A stretch of DNA of 32,728 nt from a virus, in IMG/VR virus record IMGVR_UViG_3300042447_000158, positions 1-32,728 of that record; one strand, written 5' to 3'. A program made the position numbers and the translations under genes. How positions within the stretch are numbered: the first letter of the stretch is position 1; every line of letters begins with the position of its first letter. Shown in pieces: positions 1 through 7,231 of this stretch. Below the pieces are notes generated by a model. That model was not told where the DNA came from and did no database searches. It saw only the letters and a list, made by a program, of their open reading frames with translations.

Positions 1-2053
1 TCATAAACTTCCATGTATCATTTCTTTCTCCCCATATCTTTACATTAGGTGGTAAGTCTTTCATTAATGGTTCCCAGTAGTCTTTGAAGTTACCAGCTTG
101 ATTACCTACAAAATGGAAATCCATATGAGGGTACTTCTTAGCTATCTCTATTCCCTCTGCTTGATTCTTGCCTGGGGTCCATAGTCCTATGTTTACAACA
201 CTGGTCTTGAATGGAGCAAACTCTAGTATATTCTTAGCTATTATTTTACCTACAGCATCTGGCCTTTTATCCTCTATAGGAAACTCAATCACCTTTGTAT
301 AACCTTGTAGATTGGTAAACTTGTTGAGGTGATATGGTGTACAGAATGCATATGCTTCTGACTGAAAGATCTTTTCTTCAGGCTTAAATGCTACATCATG
401 GAATGTCTCTACAATCTTGTATGATCTGTTTGTATCATACAACCTGGTAATCATTCCTCTGTCATATCTCTCAGCAGGCTCATCTAGATGAATGATGTCT
501 GGCTTCCAACTATCAATAATATCAAACAGTTCCATCTTGTTCTCATACAGTGTAGTGAAGTTAGATCCTACAATCTCTTTGATTGCATTACGCTGTACAA
601 CAAAGTCTAAGCTATGGCATTGATACTCAACTACATAGATGTCTGTGCAGTAGCTTATCTCTTGTATTCTCTTTAATAGGAACGCAGGCATACCACCTGT
701 AGATAGATGAGGAGCTAGGAACAACACTCTTTTATTACCTTTCAATCTATCAATCATCTTATACATTACATCTGGTCGTTTCTCTCCATGGTAAAAGAAC
801 AACTCATGCTTACTATCAGGTAGCTTAAACCATTCCCAATGTTCTTTACCAAACTCATATTTATCTATGTTCTCTAGTATATCCAAGCTAGCATTGGTAT
901 AGATGAGTGGTAATGACTGATCTATTTCATACTTCCAGCGTACAGCATTGGCTACAGTTTCTTCATGGAAGGGTGCGTATTTCTTAAAGTCTTTTAGTAT
1001 TGTAGGATGGGTACACATGTTAGCCCACTCCTTTAAGAACTTCAGACAGCTCACACTAGCTAGGAAGTATCCTGTTTGTATATACCTGCCTCTCTTTATA
1101 GCTAGAAGTTCACATATATATTTCTCAAGGTCTCCCTTTCCATTCAGAAACATCTGGTCATAGATACTAGATGTAAACAGGGGATATTCAGAGACAGGAT
1201 ATTTAAACACTAGATCTACAAAAGGTGTAGCAACACTGTCACTATCTACATACATTACAGTGTCAGCATACTTCAGACAGTCTATAACAATCAGTGGACG
1301 CTGTATGAGGATGTTATATATTCTATCATCTGTCCTGTTGATGTAGAACTGGTCTTTGGTGTTGTATTCTATTGGATCTATATTACAGTTCCATTTAATG
1401 GTTGTAGCTCTGGGTACCTTTTTGTCAGAGTTAAGCATGTAAACAAATACAGGATACTGACTAAATGTTGTAAGAGAATGTACACAGGCTGTCACAATAT
1501 CATAATAGGCTTCTGTGGCATAGAGTACAAATGCTTTGTCTACCACCTTCTTACTTACATAATACCCATAATGCTCATTTGCATAGAGCAAGTCTAGTGT
1601 AGGGTAACGCTCTGCCATCACTTCCTTTGTAAGGTCTGCCTGCAGGTGGGTTTCATATGTATTACCATACTGCTCACCATCTTGCTCCATCATATAGGGA
1701 ATAGCAACCAAACATTGCTTCCTAGCCATGGCAATATCATTGATAAGCTTTTGTCCTTCTTCAGCTGTTAAATGTTCTAACACATCACCTAGGATGATAA
1801 AATCATACTCAGACCAATCAAACTCACGTATATCATTGTTGTATATAATCCCATAATACTCCCATAGTTTATACTCACTAATGTAGGGTTCCCACACCTC
1901 AACAGCATCTATAGCTCTATACCCAATATCACTTAAAAGCTTACCATATGTACCTTGTCCAGGGCCTATATCCAATATTCTTGTACTAGCAGGAACATTA
2001 TTCTTGAACCATTCCTTGACTTCTTCCTTAAAATATGTATAACTGTTGGGCAT
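1..2053 (-). CDS. Methyltransferase + glycosyltransferase A + glycosyltransferase B fusion (C-terminus beyond left edge)
   Basis: The minus frame beginning ATG at 2053 is open to base 1 (684 codons, no stop; I checked each triplet), so the C-terminus lies outside the window. Residues about 20-150 are a class I SAM methyltransferase: ILDIGPGQG (about 22-30) is the SAM-binding loop, followed by LGDVLEHL (about 86-93). Residues about 165-430 look like a GT-A glycosyltransferase, with the metal-binding DxD in MYVDSDS (about 266-272). From about residue 440 a GT-B (GT4-like) enzyme begins with LFLAPHLSTGGMPAFL and continues with the donor-side segment NIGLWTPGKNQ (about 620). It probably builds and methylates a sugar on a virion or cell-surface acceptor. 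It is transcribed from its own promoter, divergent from the DUF6165-like gene. Domain assignment is by motif only; the acceptor is unknown. Confidence 0.8.
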   Translation of the reverse strand, partial: MPNSYTYFKEEVKEWFKNNVPASTRILDIGPGQGTYGKLLSDIGYRAIDAVEVWEPYISEYKLWEYYGIIYNNDIREFDWSEYDFIILGDVLEHLTAEEGQKLINDIAMARKQCLVAIPYMMEQDGEQYGNTYETHLQADLTKEVMAERYPTLDLLYANEHYGYYVSKKVVDKAFVLYATEAYYDIVTACVHSLTTFSQYPVFVYMLNSDKKVPRATTIKWNCNIDPIEYNTKDQFYINRTDDRIYNILIQRPLIVIDCLKYADTVMYVDSDSVATPFVDLVFKYPVSEYPLFTSSIYDQMFLNGKGDLEKYICELLAIKRGRYIQTGYFLASVSCLKFLKEWANMCTHPTILKDFKKYAPFHEETVANAVRWKYEIDQSLPLIYTNASLDILENIDKYEFGKEHWEWFKLPDSKHELFFYHGEKRPDVMYKMIDRLKGNKRVLFLAPHLSTGGMPAFLLKRIQEISYCTDIYVVEYQCHSLDFVVQRNAIKEIVGSNFTTLYENKMELFDIIDSWKPDIIHLDEPAERYDRGMITRLYDTNRSYKIVETFHDVAFKPEEKIFQSEAYAFCTPYHLNKFTNLQGYTKVIEFPIEDKRPDAVGKIIAKNILEFAPFKTSVVNIGLWTPGKNQAEGIEIAKKYPHMDFHFVGNQAGNFKDYWEPLMKDLPPNVKIWGERNDTWKFM

Positions 2054-2057
2054 ATTA

Positions 2058-2087
2058 ATTGTATTTACAACAAAATTAGTATATTTG
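2058..2087 (+). promoter_or_regulatory. Bacteroidota-type promoter for the DUF6165-like gene, overlapping the divergent one
   Basis: ATTG (2058-2061), an 18-bp spacer and TATATTTG (2080-2087) fit the -33/-7 pattern. It interleaves with the minus-strand promoter at 2071-2101, so polymerase could probably occupy only one of the two at a time. Confidence 0.55.
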
Positions 2088-2101
2088 CGTGGAATATCAA
2101 A
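2071..2101 (-). promoter_or_regulatory. Bacteroidota-type promoter for the fusion glycosyltransferase gene
   Basis: Read on the minus strand: TTTG (2101-2098), a 19-bp spacer, then TAATTTTG (2078-2071), matching -33 TTTG / -7 TAnnTTTG. The predicted start of transcription is about 2067, giving a leader of roughly 14 nt before the ATG at 2053. Confidence 0.6.
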
Positions 2102-2111
2102 CATTTTTAGT

Positions 2112-2480
2112 ATGCAAATAGAAGTTTCTATAGGAGAAGTGGTAGATAAATGGACAATATTATCTATCAAAGCTTTGAACATAAAGGACAAAGACAAATT
2201 GGTTAATGTTTTCAAGGAAAAAAACTACCTAAACACAGTGATAGATCCTGAGATATTACATGATCCTATGACTGATGAGCTTCTCAAGGTGAACAAAAAC
2301 CTGTGGGATGTAGAAGACAGGTTAAGAAACTGTGAGAGAGACAGGTTGTTTGATGAACACTTCATCCAGCTAGCCAGAAGTGTCTATAGATTGAATGACA
2401 AGCGAGCATATATTAAAAAAGAAATTAATATTAAGTATGGGTCTGACTTTGTAGAGGAGAAATCCTATCGTCCTTACTAA
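2112..2480 (+). CDS. DUF6165-like protein
   Basis: This 122-residue protein resembles the DUF6165 family: an N-terminal VSIGEVVDKWTILSIKA, a middle NKNLWDVEDRLRNCE, then FIQLARSVYRLNDKRAYIKK, and a terminal VEEKSY. It looks helical and soluble, with no signal peptide. As I recall, the family is of unknown function and is often found in sugar and LPS gene clusters, which fits its place next to the fusion glycosyltransferase. I chose the ATG at 2112 because it lies just after the promoter; a longer in-frame reading from about 2046 would begin upstream of the predicted transcription start and adds a low-complexity stretch. Confidence 0.75.
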   Translation: MQIEVSIGEVVDKWTILSIKALNIKDKDKLVNVFKEKNYLNTVIDPEILHDPMTDELLKVNKNLWDVEDRLRNCERDRLFDEHFIQLARSVYRLNDKRAYIKKEINIKYGSDFVEEKSYRPY

Positions 2481-2488
2481 AAAAAAGA

Positions 2489-2520
2489 TTTGGTCAATTC
2501 ATTTATTTTACATATCTTTG
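2489..2520 (+). promoter_or_regulatory. Bacteroidota-type promoter, near-leaderless
   Basis: TTTG (2489-2492), a 20-bp spacer and TATCTTTG (2513-2520) match both elements exactly. Transcription should start near 2524, only about 6 nt before the ATG at 2530. It probably drives the small membrane protein and, with read-through, the lysis-type cassette. Confidence 0.65.
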
Positions 2521-2529
2521 CCACTAATT

Positions 2530-2736
2530 ATGCCCTTGTTAAAGAGACATATTGCCAAAACTATAAGTTACAGGATCATTAGCACCTTAATAGGCTTCTT
2601 GCTTATGTGGTGGATCTCTGGTTCTATCAAAATGGGAGCTGCCTTTGGGGTGGCTGAGCTTATCTACAAACCCATACAATATTTCATCCATGAACGTATT
2701 TGGTACAAGTGGATTAAATATGGCCTAAAGAAATAA
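2530..2736 (+). CDS. Small DUF2061-like membrane protein
   Basis: A 68-residue protein with a basic N-terminus (KRHIAKTISYRIIST), one clear hydrophobic segment (LIGFLLMWWISG) and an amphipathic second half ending in HERIWYKWIKYGLKK. The pattern K-x-x-SYR-x-x-(S/A)T ... ELIYKPI-x-Y-x-HER-x-W is the one I associate with DUF2061 inner-membrane proteins, whose role is unknown. The ATG at 2530 is preferred over the upstream TTG at 2518, which overlaps the -7 promoter element. Confidence 0.65.
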   Translation: MPLLKRHIAKTISYRIISTLIGFLLMWWISGSIKMGAAFGVAELIYKPIQYFIHERIWYKWIKYGLKK

Positions 2737-2754
2737 CAATTTATTTATAACTAC

Positions 2755-2792
2755 ATAACATGCTATCTCCTAGATGGGGACAGGCATGTTAT
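2755..2792 (+). terminator. Extended hairpin followed by a T-rich tract
   Basis: ATAACATGC (2755-2763) pairs with GCATGTTAT (2784-2792). Inside, TCTCC pairs with GGGGA around a 5-nt loop TAGAT, and TTTATTTA follows. This looks like a factor-independent terminator after the membrane-protein gene. No promoter is visible before the next gene at 2806, so termination may be partial. Confidence 0.5.
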
Positions 2793-2805
2793 TTTATTTA
2801 CTGAA

Positions 2806-3108
2806 ATGAAGCAAGAAAACCCTGCAATCGTAGCGTTCAAGGTATGGATATTTCCAAGCCTAGTATCTCTCTTAGGCCTACTTATCTGGCATGATGTTAA
2901 TGAAGTGAAATCTGATGTAAAGGCCCTGATGGCCCAGTCTAACATAGACAAGACACGCATAGACAATCTAGAAAGGGTGGTCTATAAAACAGCTGCTTCC
3001 TTTCCTACTAGAATTCCTATTACACCAATAGTGTTTAAGAATGTAGCAATATTACCTAACAATAAATTTAACATAGAAAATGAAAAAGTTCTTTTCAGAT
3101 TTATTTAA
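2806..3108 (+). CDS. Single-TM protein, first gene of the lysis-type cassette
   Basis: 100 residues. A hydrophobic segment at about 10-28 (WIFPSLVSLLGLLIW) is followed by a likely coiled coil (about 30-60, DVNEVKSDVKALMAQ) and a proline-rich tail. This TM-plus-coiled-coil design recurs in the cassette at 4820 and 5212. The last 29 nt overlap the next gene. I do not recognise the family; membrane anchoring is the only property I can support. Confidence 0.6.
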   Translation: MKQENPAIVAFKVWIFPSLVSLLGLLIWHDVNEVKSDVKALMAQSNIDKTRIDNLERVVYKTAASFPTRIPITPIVFKNVAILPNNKFNIENEKVLFRFI

Positions 3109-3319
3109 TGACAGCAACTCAATTAATGAGAAAGCTGTAATTGGCTTTGCTTCTTTCATAATCATGGTGGTGTTTGCTTTGGCAGATATAATCACTGGCA
3201 CATTGCATAAAGAGTTGGTTGTCAATGAGTTCATATATGACTCATTCAAAATCTTGACTATAGCTTGTTTTGGAATTGCTTCTATAGACAAGTGGATAAA
3301 TAAAAAAGATGTTCAGTAA
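3080..3319 (+). CDS. Holin-like small membrane protein
   Basis: 79 residues with two predicted membrane helices: about 19-41 (AVIGFASFIIMVVFALADII) and about 52-70 (FKILTIACFGIASI). The N-terminus is charged (MKKFFSDLF) and the tail is basic (KWINKKDVQ). Size, topology and position three genes before a GH19 endolysin suggest a holin, but holins have no diagnostic motif. It overlaps both neighbours, consistent with translational coupling. Confidence 0.55.
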   Translation: MKKFFSDLFNDSNSINEKAVIGFASFIIMVVFALADIITGTLHKELVVNEFIYDSFKILTIACFGIASIDKWINKKDVQ

Positions 3320-3623
3320 TCCTAATTTATGGGTAATGATATTGGGCATATTAATGGGACTTACAGTCATTGTAGGTTCTGTTGTATTTGTCAATAAACT
3401 ATTTGTCAATAGCACAAAGGATGTATTGGTTAGGTTTGTAATAATGGTGTTTACTGCATTAGTTGCTTTATTTATAGTAGATAAAGTGATTGCATTTAAA
3501 ATCAAATTACTTCCTGATGAGATGAACAATCAGCTATTTGATTTAATAAAGACATTGGTTTTGATGATATTCTCTTACTACTTTGGTACAAAAACTAACT
3601 CAAACAATAAAGATAATGAATAA
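3309..3623 (+). CDS. Three-TM membrane protein, holin/antiholin candidate
   Basis: 104 residues with hydrophobic segments at about 7-28 (LWVMILGILMGLTVIVGSVV), 41-60 (FVIMVFTALVALFIVDKVIA) and 80-93 (LIKTLVLMIFSYYF), then a polar Asn/Lys-rich tail. Position between the two-TM gene and the anchored protein before the endolysin suggests a role in membrane permeabilisation. Which of the two neighbouring genes is holin and which is regulator cannot be told from sequence. Confidence 0.55.
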   Translation: MFSNPNLWVMILGILMGLTVIVGSVVFVNKLFVNSTKDVLVRFVIMVFTALVALFIVDKVIAFKIKLLPDEMNNQLFDLIKTLVLMIFSYYFGTKTNSNNKDNE

Positions 3624-4212
3624 ACTTCTAATAGTTGTTGTAATGGTTTTACTGTTTGCAGTGACTCTTCAACATAAAGGATGCACTGGATCTCAGATAA
3701 AAGCTGATACTGTAACGTTACACGATACAGCCTGGATACATCATGACTCATTGATTATCAAGAAGTTAAAGGTTAAAGAGATAATACATGACACACTACC
3801 TGCAGAATATATTGCAGACACAAACTACCCTAAGCTAAAAGCACAATATGATGCTTTAGTCTTTGCCCATTTGGCAAAGAAAGTCTATACTGACACTGTC
3901 AAGATAGATACCTTAGGCTATGTAGCTATAGCTGACACAGTACATAAAAACAACTTACAGAATAGATCTTATAATTATAACTATAAGATACCTACTATCC
4001 ATACAACCACTACTATTACTAAGCAGGCTCCTTCTAAGGGAGCTTTATTTATGGGTGGGGGTGTCACTGGTAATAAACAAATAGAACTTCAAACTATACA
4101 GGGGGGAGTGCTTTACAAGAGTAAGAGAGATAAGATATTTGGTTTACATATTGGATTAAACAACAATAGTCAAGTTATATATGGGTTGAGTAGCTATTGG
4201 AAAATTAAATAA
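3616..4212 (+). CDS. N-terminally anchored envelope protein, spanin-like candidate
   Basis: 198 residues from the ATG at 3616, which overlaps the previous stop. A hydrophobic segment at about 3-18 (KLLIVVVMVLLFAVTL) acts as signal anchor; the Cys that follows (HKGC) is not in a proper lipobox. The body is rich in Asp/Thr/His repeats of the type DTxxxHD, and the C-terminus (FMGGGVTG, GGVLYKSKRDKIFGLHIGLN, ending YWKIK) looks like amphipathic beta strands finishing in an aromatic residue. A periplasmic protein that could reach the outer membrane would suit a single-protein spanin. The stop is 2 nt from the endolysin ATG. Confidence 0.55.
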   Translation: MNKLLIVVVMVLLFAVTLQHKGCTGSQIKADTVTLHDTAWIHHDSLIIKKLKVKEIIHDTLPAEYIADTNYPKLKAQYDALVFAHLAKKVYTDTVKIDTLGYVAIADTVHKNNLQNRSYNYNYKIPTIHTTTTITKQAPSKGALFMGGGVTGNKQIELQTIQGGVLYKSKRDKIFGLHIGLNNNSQVIYGLSSYWKIK

Positions 4213-4214
4213 CT

Positions 4215-4820
4215 ATGAACATAGAAAAGTTAAAAGGAAATATTCCTGACACAGTGATTGCACAAATCCCTGGTGTAGTAGAGAAGTTTGAGATTAATAC
4301 TCCTTTACGTTTAGCTCATTTCCTAGCACAAACAGGACATGAATCAGGTGGATTCAAAGCTGTTACAGAAAACTTAAACTATGGTGCTGCTGGTTTACAG
4401 AGCATCTTTAAGAAGTATTTTACTGCTGAAAGTGCTGTTGAGTATGCACGCAAACCTGAAAAAATAGCAAATGTTGTATATGCAAATCGTATGGGAAATG
4501 GTAATCAAGCGTCTGGTGAGGGTTTTAAATACTGTGGAAGAGGATACATCCAGCTCACTGGTAAGGACAATTACGCAGCATTTGATAAAACTGTTGCTGA
4601 AGATATTCTAGCTAACCCTGAACTTGTAGCTACAAAGTATCCTTTATTGTCTGCAGCTTGGTTCTTCCATAAGAATGGATTACATAAGATTGCTGACGAG
4701 GGGGCTACAGATGCAGTGGTTACTAAGGTGACTAAGCGTGTTAATGGTGGAACAATTGGTCTACCAGATCGTATAAAACATTTCAACGAATACAATAACC
4801 TTTTAAATGGTAGTATATAA
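4215..4820 (+). CDS. GH19-type endolysin (chitinase-like lysozyme)
   Basis: 201 residues, the usual size of a single GH19 catalytic domain. HFLAQTGHESGGF carries the likely acid catalyst Glu43, and YCGRGYIQLTGKDNY is the conserved GH19 substrate-cleft motif. As I know the family, it cleaves the beta-1,4 bond between MurNAc and GlcNAc of peptidoglycan in phage lysis. There is no signal peptide, so it needs a holin; candidates lie directly upstream. The stop overlaps the next ATG (TAATG). Confidence 0.9.
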   Translation: MNIEKLKGNIPDTVIAQIPGVVEKFEINTPLRLAHFLAQTGHESGGFKAVTENLNYGAAGLQSIFKKYFTAESAVEYARKPEKIANVVYANRMGNGNQASGEGFKYCGRGYIQLTGKDNYAAFDKTVAEDILANPELVATKYPLLSAAWFFHKNGLHKIADEGATDAVVTKVTKRVNGGTIGLPDRIKHFNEYNNLLNGSI

Positions 4821-5212
4821 TGACACAAGAAGAAAGGAATGAAAAGATATCTGAGCAACTGGCAGCTGATAAAAGTAAGTCAGGGTTGGTAGAGAAGTTA
4901 GTTTTCACACTTTTACCTATTTGTGTATCAGCTATTGGATGGTTATTGACTCAAGTGAGTACCTTAAACAACCAGATAACTGTTTTAAATAATAAGATTG
5001 CAGTGGTAGTAACTACTGAAAATAAAGCTATTCCTCCACAGGGAACTACTATTGAGATGGAGGCTATTAGGGCAGCAGCAGCACAAAGCAGAGCTGATAT
5101 GAAGATGGAAATCATACAAAAAATGACTGATATTAAAGAATCTGCAGCAACTGAAAGAGCAGAGATCAAACAGCGTTTAGCTGTATTAGAATACAAAAAC
5201 AAATTAAGATAA
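4820..5212 (+). CDS. Single-TM, long coiled-coil protein
   Basis: 130 residues. A charged N-terminus (about 1-25) precedes a TM helix at about 26-44 (LVFTLLPICVSAIGWLLTQV) and a long helical, heptad-like region (LNNQITVLNNKIAVV, then repeated Met/Lys/Glu helix to the end). This matches inner-membrane spanin topology, and it follows the endolysin directly. The gene at 5212 has the same design, so the i-spanin cannot be assigned with certainty. Confidence 0.6.
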   Translation: MTQEERNEKISEQLAADKSKSGLVEKLVFTLLPICVSAIGWLLTQVSTLNNQITVLNNKIAVVVTTENKAIPPQGTTIEMEAIRAAAAQSRADMKMEIIQKMTDIKESAATERAEIKQRLAVLEYKNKLR

Positions 5213-5514
5213 TGGCAGCGAAAAAAGAAACAAACATATCAGCAAACCCTTTACCTATATCGTTTAAGGAGTTTGCTAAGAACCCAATAGTGGGCACCCT
5301 TTTTCTGGTGCTCATTGCTATTTCATATCTATACGTAGATGTTCGTACAACATTTAAAGAGCAGGCAACTTCTCAGAATGTACGTATTGAAAAGGTGGAA
5401 GGTAGATTAGATAAGGTACAGGAAGCATTAAGAGTTAGTGATAGCACTAAAGCTGTGACTACCACTCAGTTACAAACATTACAACAATTAGGGGCCATAA
5501 AAAAGTTACACTAA
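5212..5514 (+). CDS. Putative inner-membrane spanin (TM plus coiled coil)
   Basis: 100 residues. A cytoplasmic basic N-terminus (MAAKKETN) is followed by a TM helix at about 29-46 (VGTLFLVLIAISYLYVDV) and a coiled coil (VRIEKVEGRLDKVQEALRVS). It overlaps the lipoprotein gene by one base in TAATG style. An i-spanin-like gene coupled to a lipoprotein gene after the endolysin is the classic two-component spanin layout, so this is my first choice for i-spanin. There is no sequence family to confirm it. Confidence 0.6.
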   Translation: MAAKKETNISANPLPISFKEFAKNPIVGTLFLVLIAISYLYVDVRTTFKEQATSQNVRIEKVEGRLDKVQEALRVSDSTKAVTTTQLQTLQQLGAIKKLH

Positions 5515-5843
5515 TGAGAACATTAACATTTTTAATATTAATAAGTCTATATGGATGTCAATATACCACAGCTCAGCACATTGATGAAACAGTTAAAGAA
5601 GATAAAGAGTTTGAATCTCTACTTAGCAAAGTTTCAGAAAATAATAAAAATAGTGCAGCTGTACAAGAAGGTGCTACCAAAGCACAAACAAAAATAGTAA
5701 ACCAAGCAGTTAACCAAATTGTATCATTAAAGGCAGAGGTTAGCTCATTAAAATCTGAATTAATTAATGCTAAAAGTAAACTTGATAGCAATCTTGCTGA
5801 CACTGGTGTCAAATTTAACCTATTGCCAGTATCCAATCGTTAA
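5514..5843 (+). CDS. Lipoprotein with coiled coil, putative outer-membrane spanin
   Basis: 109 residues. The signal peptide (about 1-14, RTLTFLILISLYG) ends in a lipobox-like LYGC, making Cys15 the predicted lipidated residue. The rest is helical with a strong heptad region (VSLKAEVSSLKSELINAKSK). It would sit in the outer membrane facing the coiled coil of the neighbouring TM protein. The last 77 nt overlap the start of the next gene in another frame. Confidence 0.65.
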   Translation: MRTLTFLILISLYGCQYTTAQHIDETVKEDKEFESLLSKVSENNKNSAAVQEGATKAQTKIVNQAVNQIVSLKAEVSSLKSELINAKSKLDSNLADTGVKFNLLPVSNR

Positions 5844-6153
5844 GAAGATAGGAAATGATTCTGTAGTGATAATGACCTTAAAGCAGGCAACCACTATAAA
5901 TGATAATTTTCAATCTAATCAAAATACAATTGATTCGTTGAAGACATATGTTTATATAAAAGACAGCATTATAAATAAGAAAAAAACAACATATGATAGC
6001 TTGTATACAGTTACAAATCAGTATAGAGTGAGATATGATGAAAGGTTAAATATGCGTATTCCTGTTGCTAAAGATAATAGTGGATGGGAGTTTGCTCAAA
6101 AACTGGTATTAGTTGGTGTTATAGTATTACAATTCTTCACTATAAAAAGATAA
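5767..6153 (+). CDS. Signal-peptide protein with C-terminal TM, nested start
   Basis: 128 residues starting inside the lipoprotein gene. It has a type I signal peptide (about 1-20, LIAILLTLVSNLTYC), a central polar helical region containing DSLKTYVYIKDSI and YDSLYTVTNQY, and a C-terminal hydrophobic helix (LVLVGVIVLQFFTI) before a basic KR end. The central part looks like a coiled coil lying between two membrane-associated ends. It may be a further spanin-type or envelope protein. Unrecognised family. Confidence 0.55.
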   Translation: MLKVNLIAILLTLVSNLTYCQYPIVKKIGNDSVVIMTLKQATTINDNFQSNQNTIDSLKTYVYIKDSIINKKKTTYDSLYTVTNQYRVRYDERLNMRIPVAKDNSGWEFAQKLVLVGVIVLQFFTIKR

Positions 6154-6163
6154 AACAATCAAC

Positions 6164-6292
6164 ATGGCAAAAGCAAAAGGAGGAGTGACCTCTACAAAAC
6201 TTACATTTGGAAAACGCAAAGGTGGTAAAGCTGCTAAATCAAAAGGTCCAAAAGACAAACCAGTAAAGAAATATAAAGGTCAAGGTAAGTAG
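6164..6292 (+). CDS. Very basic 42-residue protein
   Basis: ATG at 6164 to TAG at 6292. Lys and Gly dominate, with no acidic residues except one Asp; GKRKGGKAAKSKGPKDK is typical. It resembles the lysine-rich genes at 10901-13333 but lies some 4.6 kb away from them. No fold is predictable; nucleic-acid binding is inferred from charge only. Confidence 0.6.
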   Translation: MAKAKGGVTSTKLTFGKRKGGKAAKSKGPKDKPVKKYKGQGK

Positions 6293-6384
6293 TATTACTA
6301 CCAATACGTAGATATTTCTAAACCTCTAACTAAAAAAGTTAAAACACTTATAACTAAATTTGTTATTGTAAATTATTGATACTC

Positions 6385-6415
6385 ATTGTTAATAGTAAAA
6401 AGTAACATATCTTTG
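6385..6415 (+). promoter_or_regulatory. Bacteroidota-type promoter for the fibre-type genes
   Basis: ATTG (6385-6388), a 19-bp spacer and TATCTTTG (6408-6415) precede the ATG at 6435. The local string ACATATCTTTG is also found at the promoter before 2530, suggesting that both belong to the same expression class. Confidence 0.6.
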
Positions 6416-6434
6416 AAATTAATTTCATTTAATC

Positions 6435-7025
6435 ATGGCAATACCTTCTAGACAGATAGGATGGGGCACTACAGACAACCTTCTGTGGGAAATAGCTAAG
6501 CAATTAGAGAAAACCACATGTCAACTTTGTAATGTAGGTATACCAGGTCCTCCAGGTGTAACAGGAGGTTACTTAGGGTCTTTCTATGACACCACAAATC
6601 AAACAGGTGTTTCAGGAAGTGTTCTTACAATGGGTCTTAGTAATTCAGATTCTTGGAACATTGGTGTATCAGTTGCTTCTGGTAATAGAATAGTTATAGC
6701 TAATCCTGGTGTGTATAACATAGCATTTAGTGCTCAGATGATAAAAAATAGTGGTAACACTGCCACACATGCTCACATATGGTTATCTCAAAATGGCACA
6801 GATGTGCCTACAAGTGCTTCACAAATAGGATTTCCTTCCAATTCTGTGTATGTAGTTGCTGCTTGGAATTTCTTTTTCAAAACAACAGTTGCAAATGAGT
6901 ATGTTCAACTTAAGTGGGAAATAAATAGTAATGTAGATAATGGATTAGTGATATCATCAGCGTTGGCTTCAGGAAATGTTCCTGCTATTCCTGGTCTAAT
7001 CGTAACAGTAAATCAAGTAGGATAA
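6435..7025 (+). CDS. Virion appendage protein: conserved N-module, short collagen-like stretch, C1q-like head
   Basis: 196 residues. The N-terminal module MAIPSRQIGWGTTDNLLWEI is repeated almost exactly in the next gene and is probably the virion-attachment part. A Cys-containing linker leads into three Gly-x-y triplets (GIPGPPGVT, about 35-43). The rest is a beta-sandwich pattern recalling C1q/TNF domains: NPGVYNIAFSAQM, HAHIWLSQNGTDVP, AAWNFFF and EYVQLKWEI. Collagen stalk plus C1q-like globe fits a trimeric receptor-binding or head-decoration protein. The fold is a pattern judgement, not a search result. Confidence 0.65.
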   Translation: MAIPSRQIGWGTTDNLLWEIAKQLEKTTCQLCNVGIPGPPGVTGGYLGSFYDTTNQTGVSGSVLTMGLSNSDSWNIGVSVASGNRIVIANPGVYNIAFSAQMIKNSGNTATHAHIWLSQNGTDVPTSASQIGFPSNSVYVVAAWNFFFKTTVANEYVQLKWEINSNVDNGLVISSALASGNVPAIPGLIVTVNQVG

Positions 7026-7042
7026 AATAAAATATTAATAAA

Positions 7043-7180
7043 ATGGCAATACCATCAAGACAAATAGGCTGGAGTACAACAGATAACTTGCTTTGGCAAA
7101 TATCCAAGCAATTGGATCAATTGATCAAAGTGACTGGTCAACTTACAACTACCACCACCACTACGACTGCTGCTCCTTAA
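7043..7180 (+). CDS. 45-residue protein: N-module plus poly-Thr tail
   Basis: ATG at 7043, stop at 7178-7180. The first 24 residues repeat the N-terminal module of the gene before (MAIPSRQIGWSTTDNLLWQI); then DQLIKVTGQL and eight consecutive Thr followed by AAP. It is either a true short virion protein that presents a Thr tail or the remnant of a fibre gene that lost its C-terminal globe. The Thr run links it to the two poly-Thr genes at 8822 and 9043. Confidence 0.7.
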   Translation: MAIPSRQIGWSTTDNLLWQISKQLDQLIKVTGQLTTTTTTTTAAP

Positions 7181-7186
7181 TAAAGA

Positions 7187-7231
7187 GAAAACCAACAAAC
7201 TACATATATGAAGGATCTTAAATTTATCTGT
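7187..7231 (+). repeat. Copy 1 of leader and start codons shared with the glycosyltransferase gene
   Basis: Contains AAACCAACAAACTACATAT, then ATG and codons for KDLKFIC. It aligns with 7781-7826, on the other side of the HNH endonuclease gene. Most codon differences are synonymous (CTT/TTG, AAA/AAG, TTT/TTC, TGT/TGC). Confidence 0.65.

Noticed and set aside
948-1163. Plus-strand open frame of 71 codons within 1-2053
   Set aside because: It lies opposite the large fusion glycosyltransferase, whose frame is open throughout and has recognisable motifs; the plus frame has none.
2763-5836. Minus-strand open frames opposite the lysis cassette (for example 3242-3529, 4571-4858, 5573-5836)
   Set aside because: They mirror coding plus-strand genes with protein-like features, have no promoters or families, and are low-complexity in translation.
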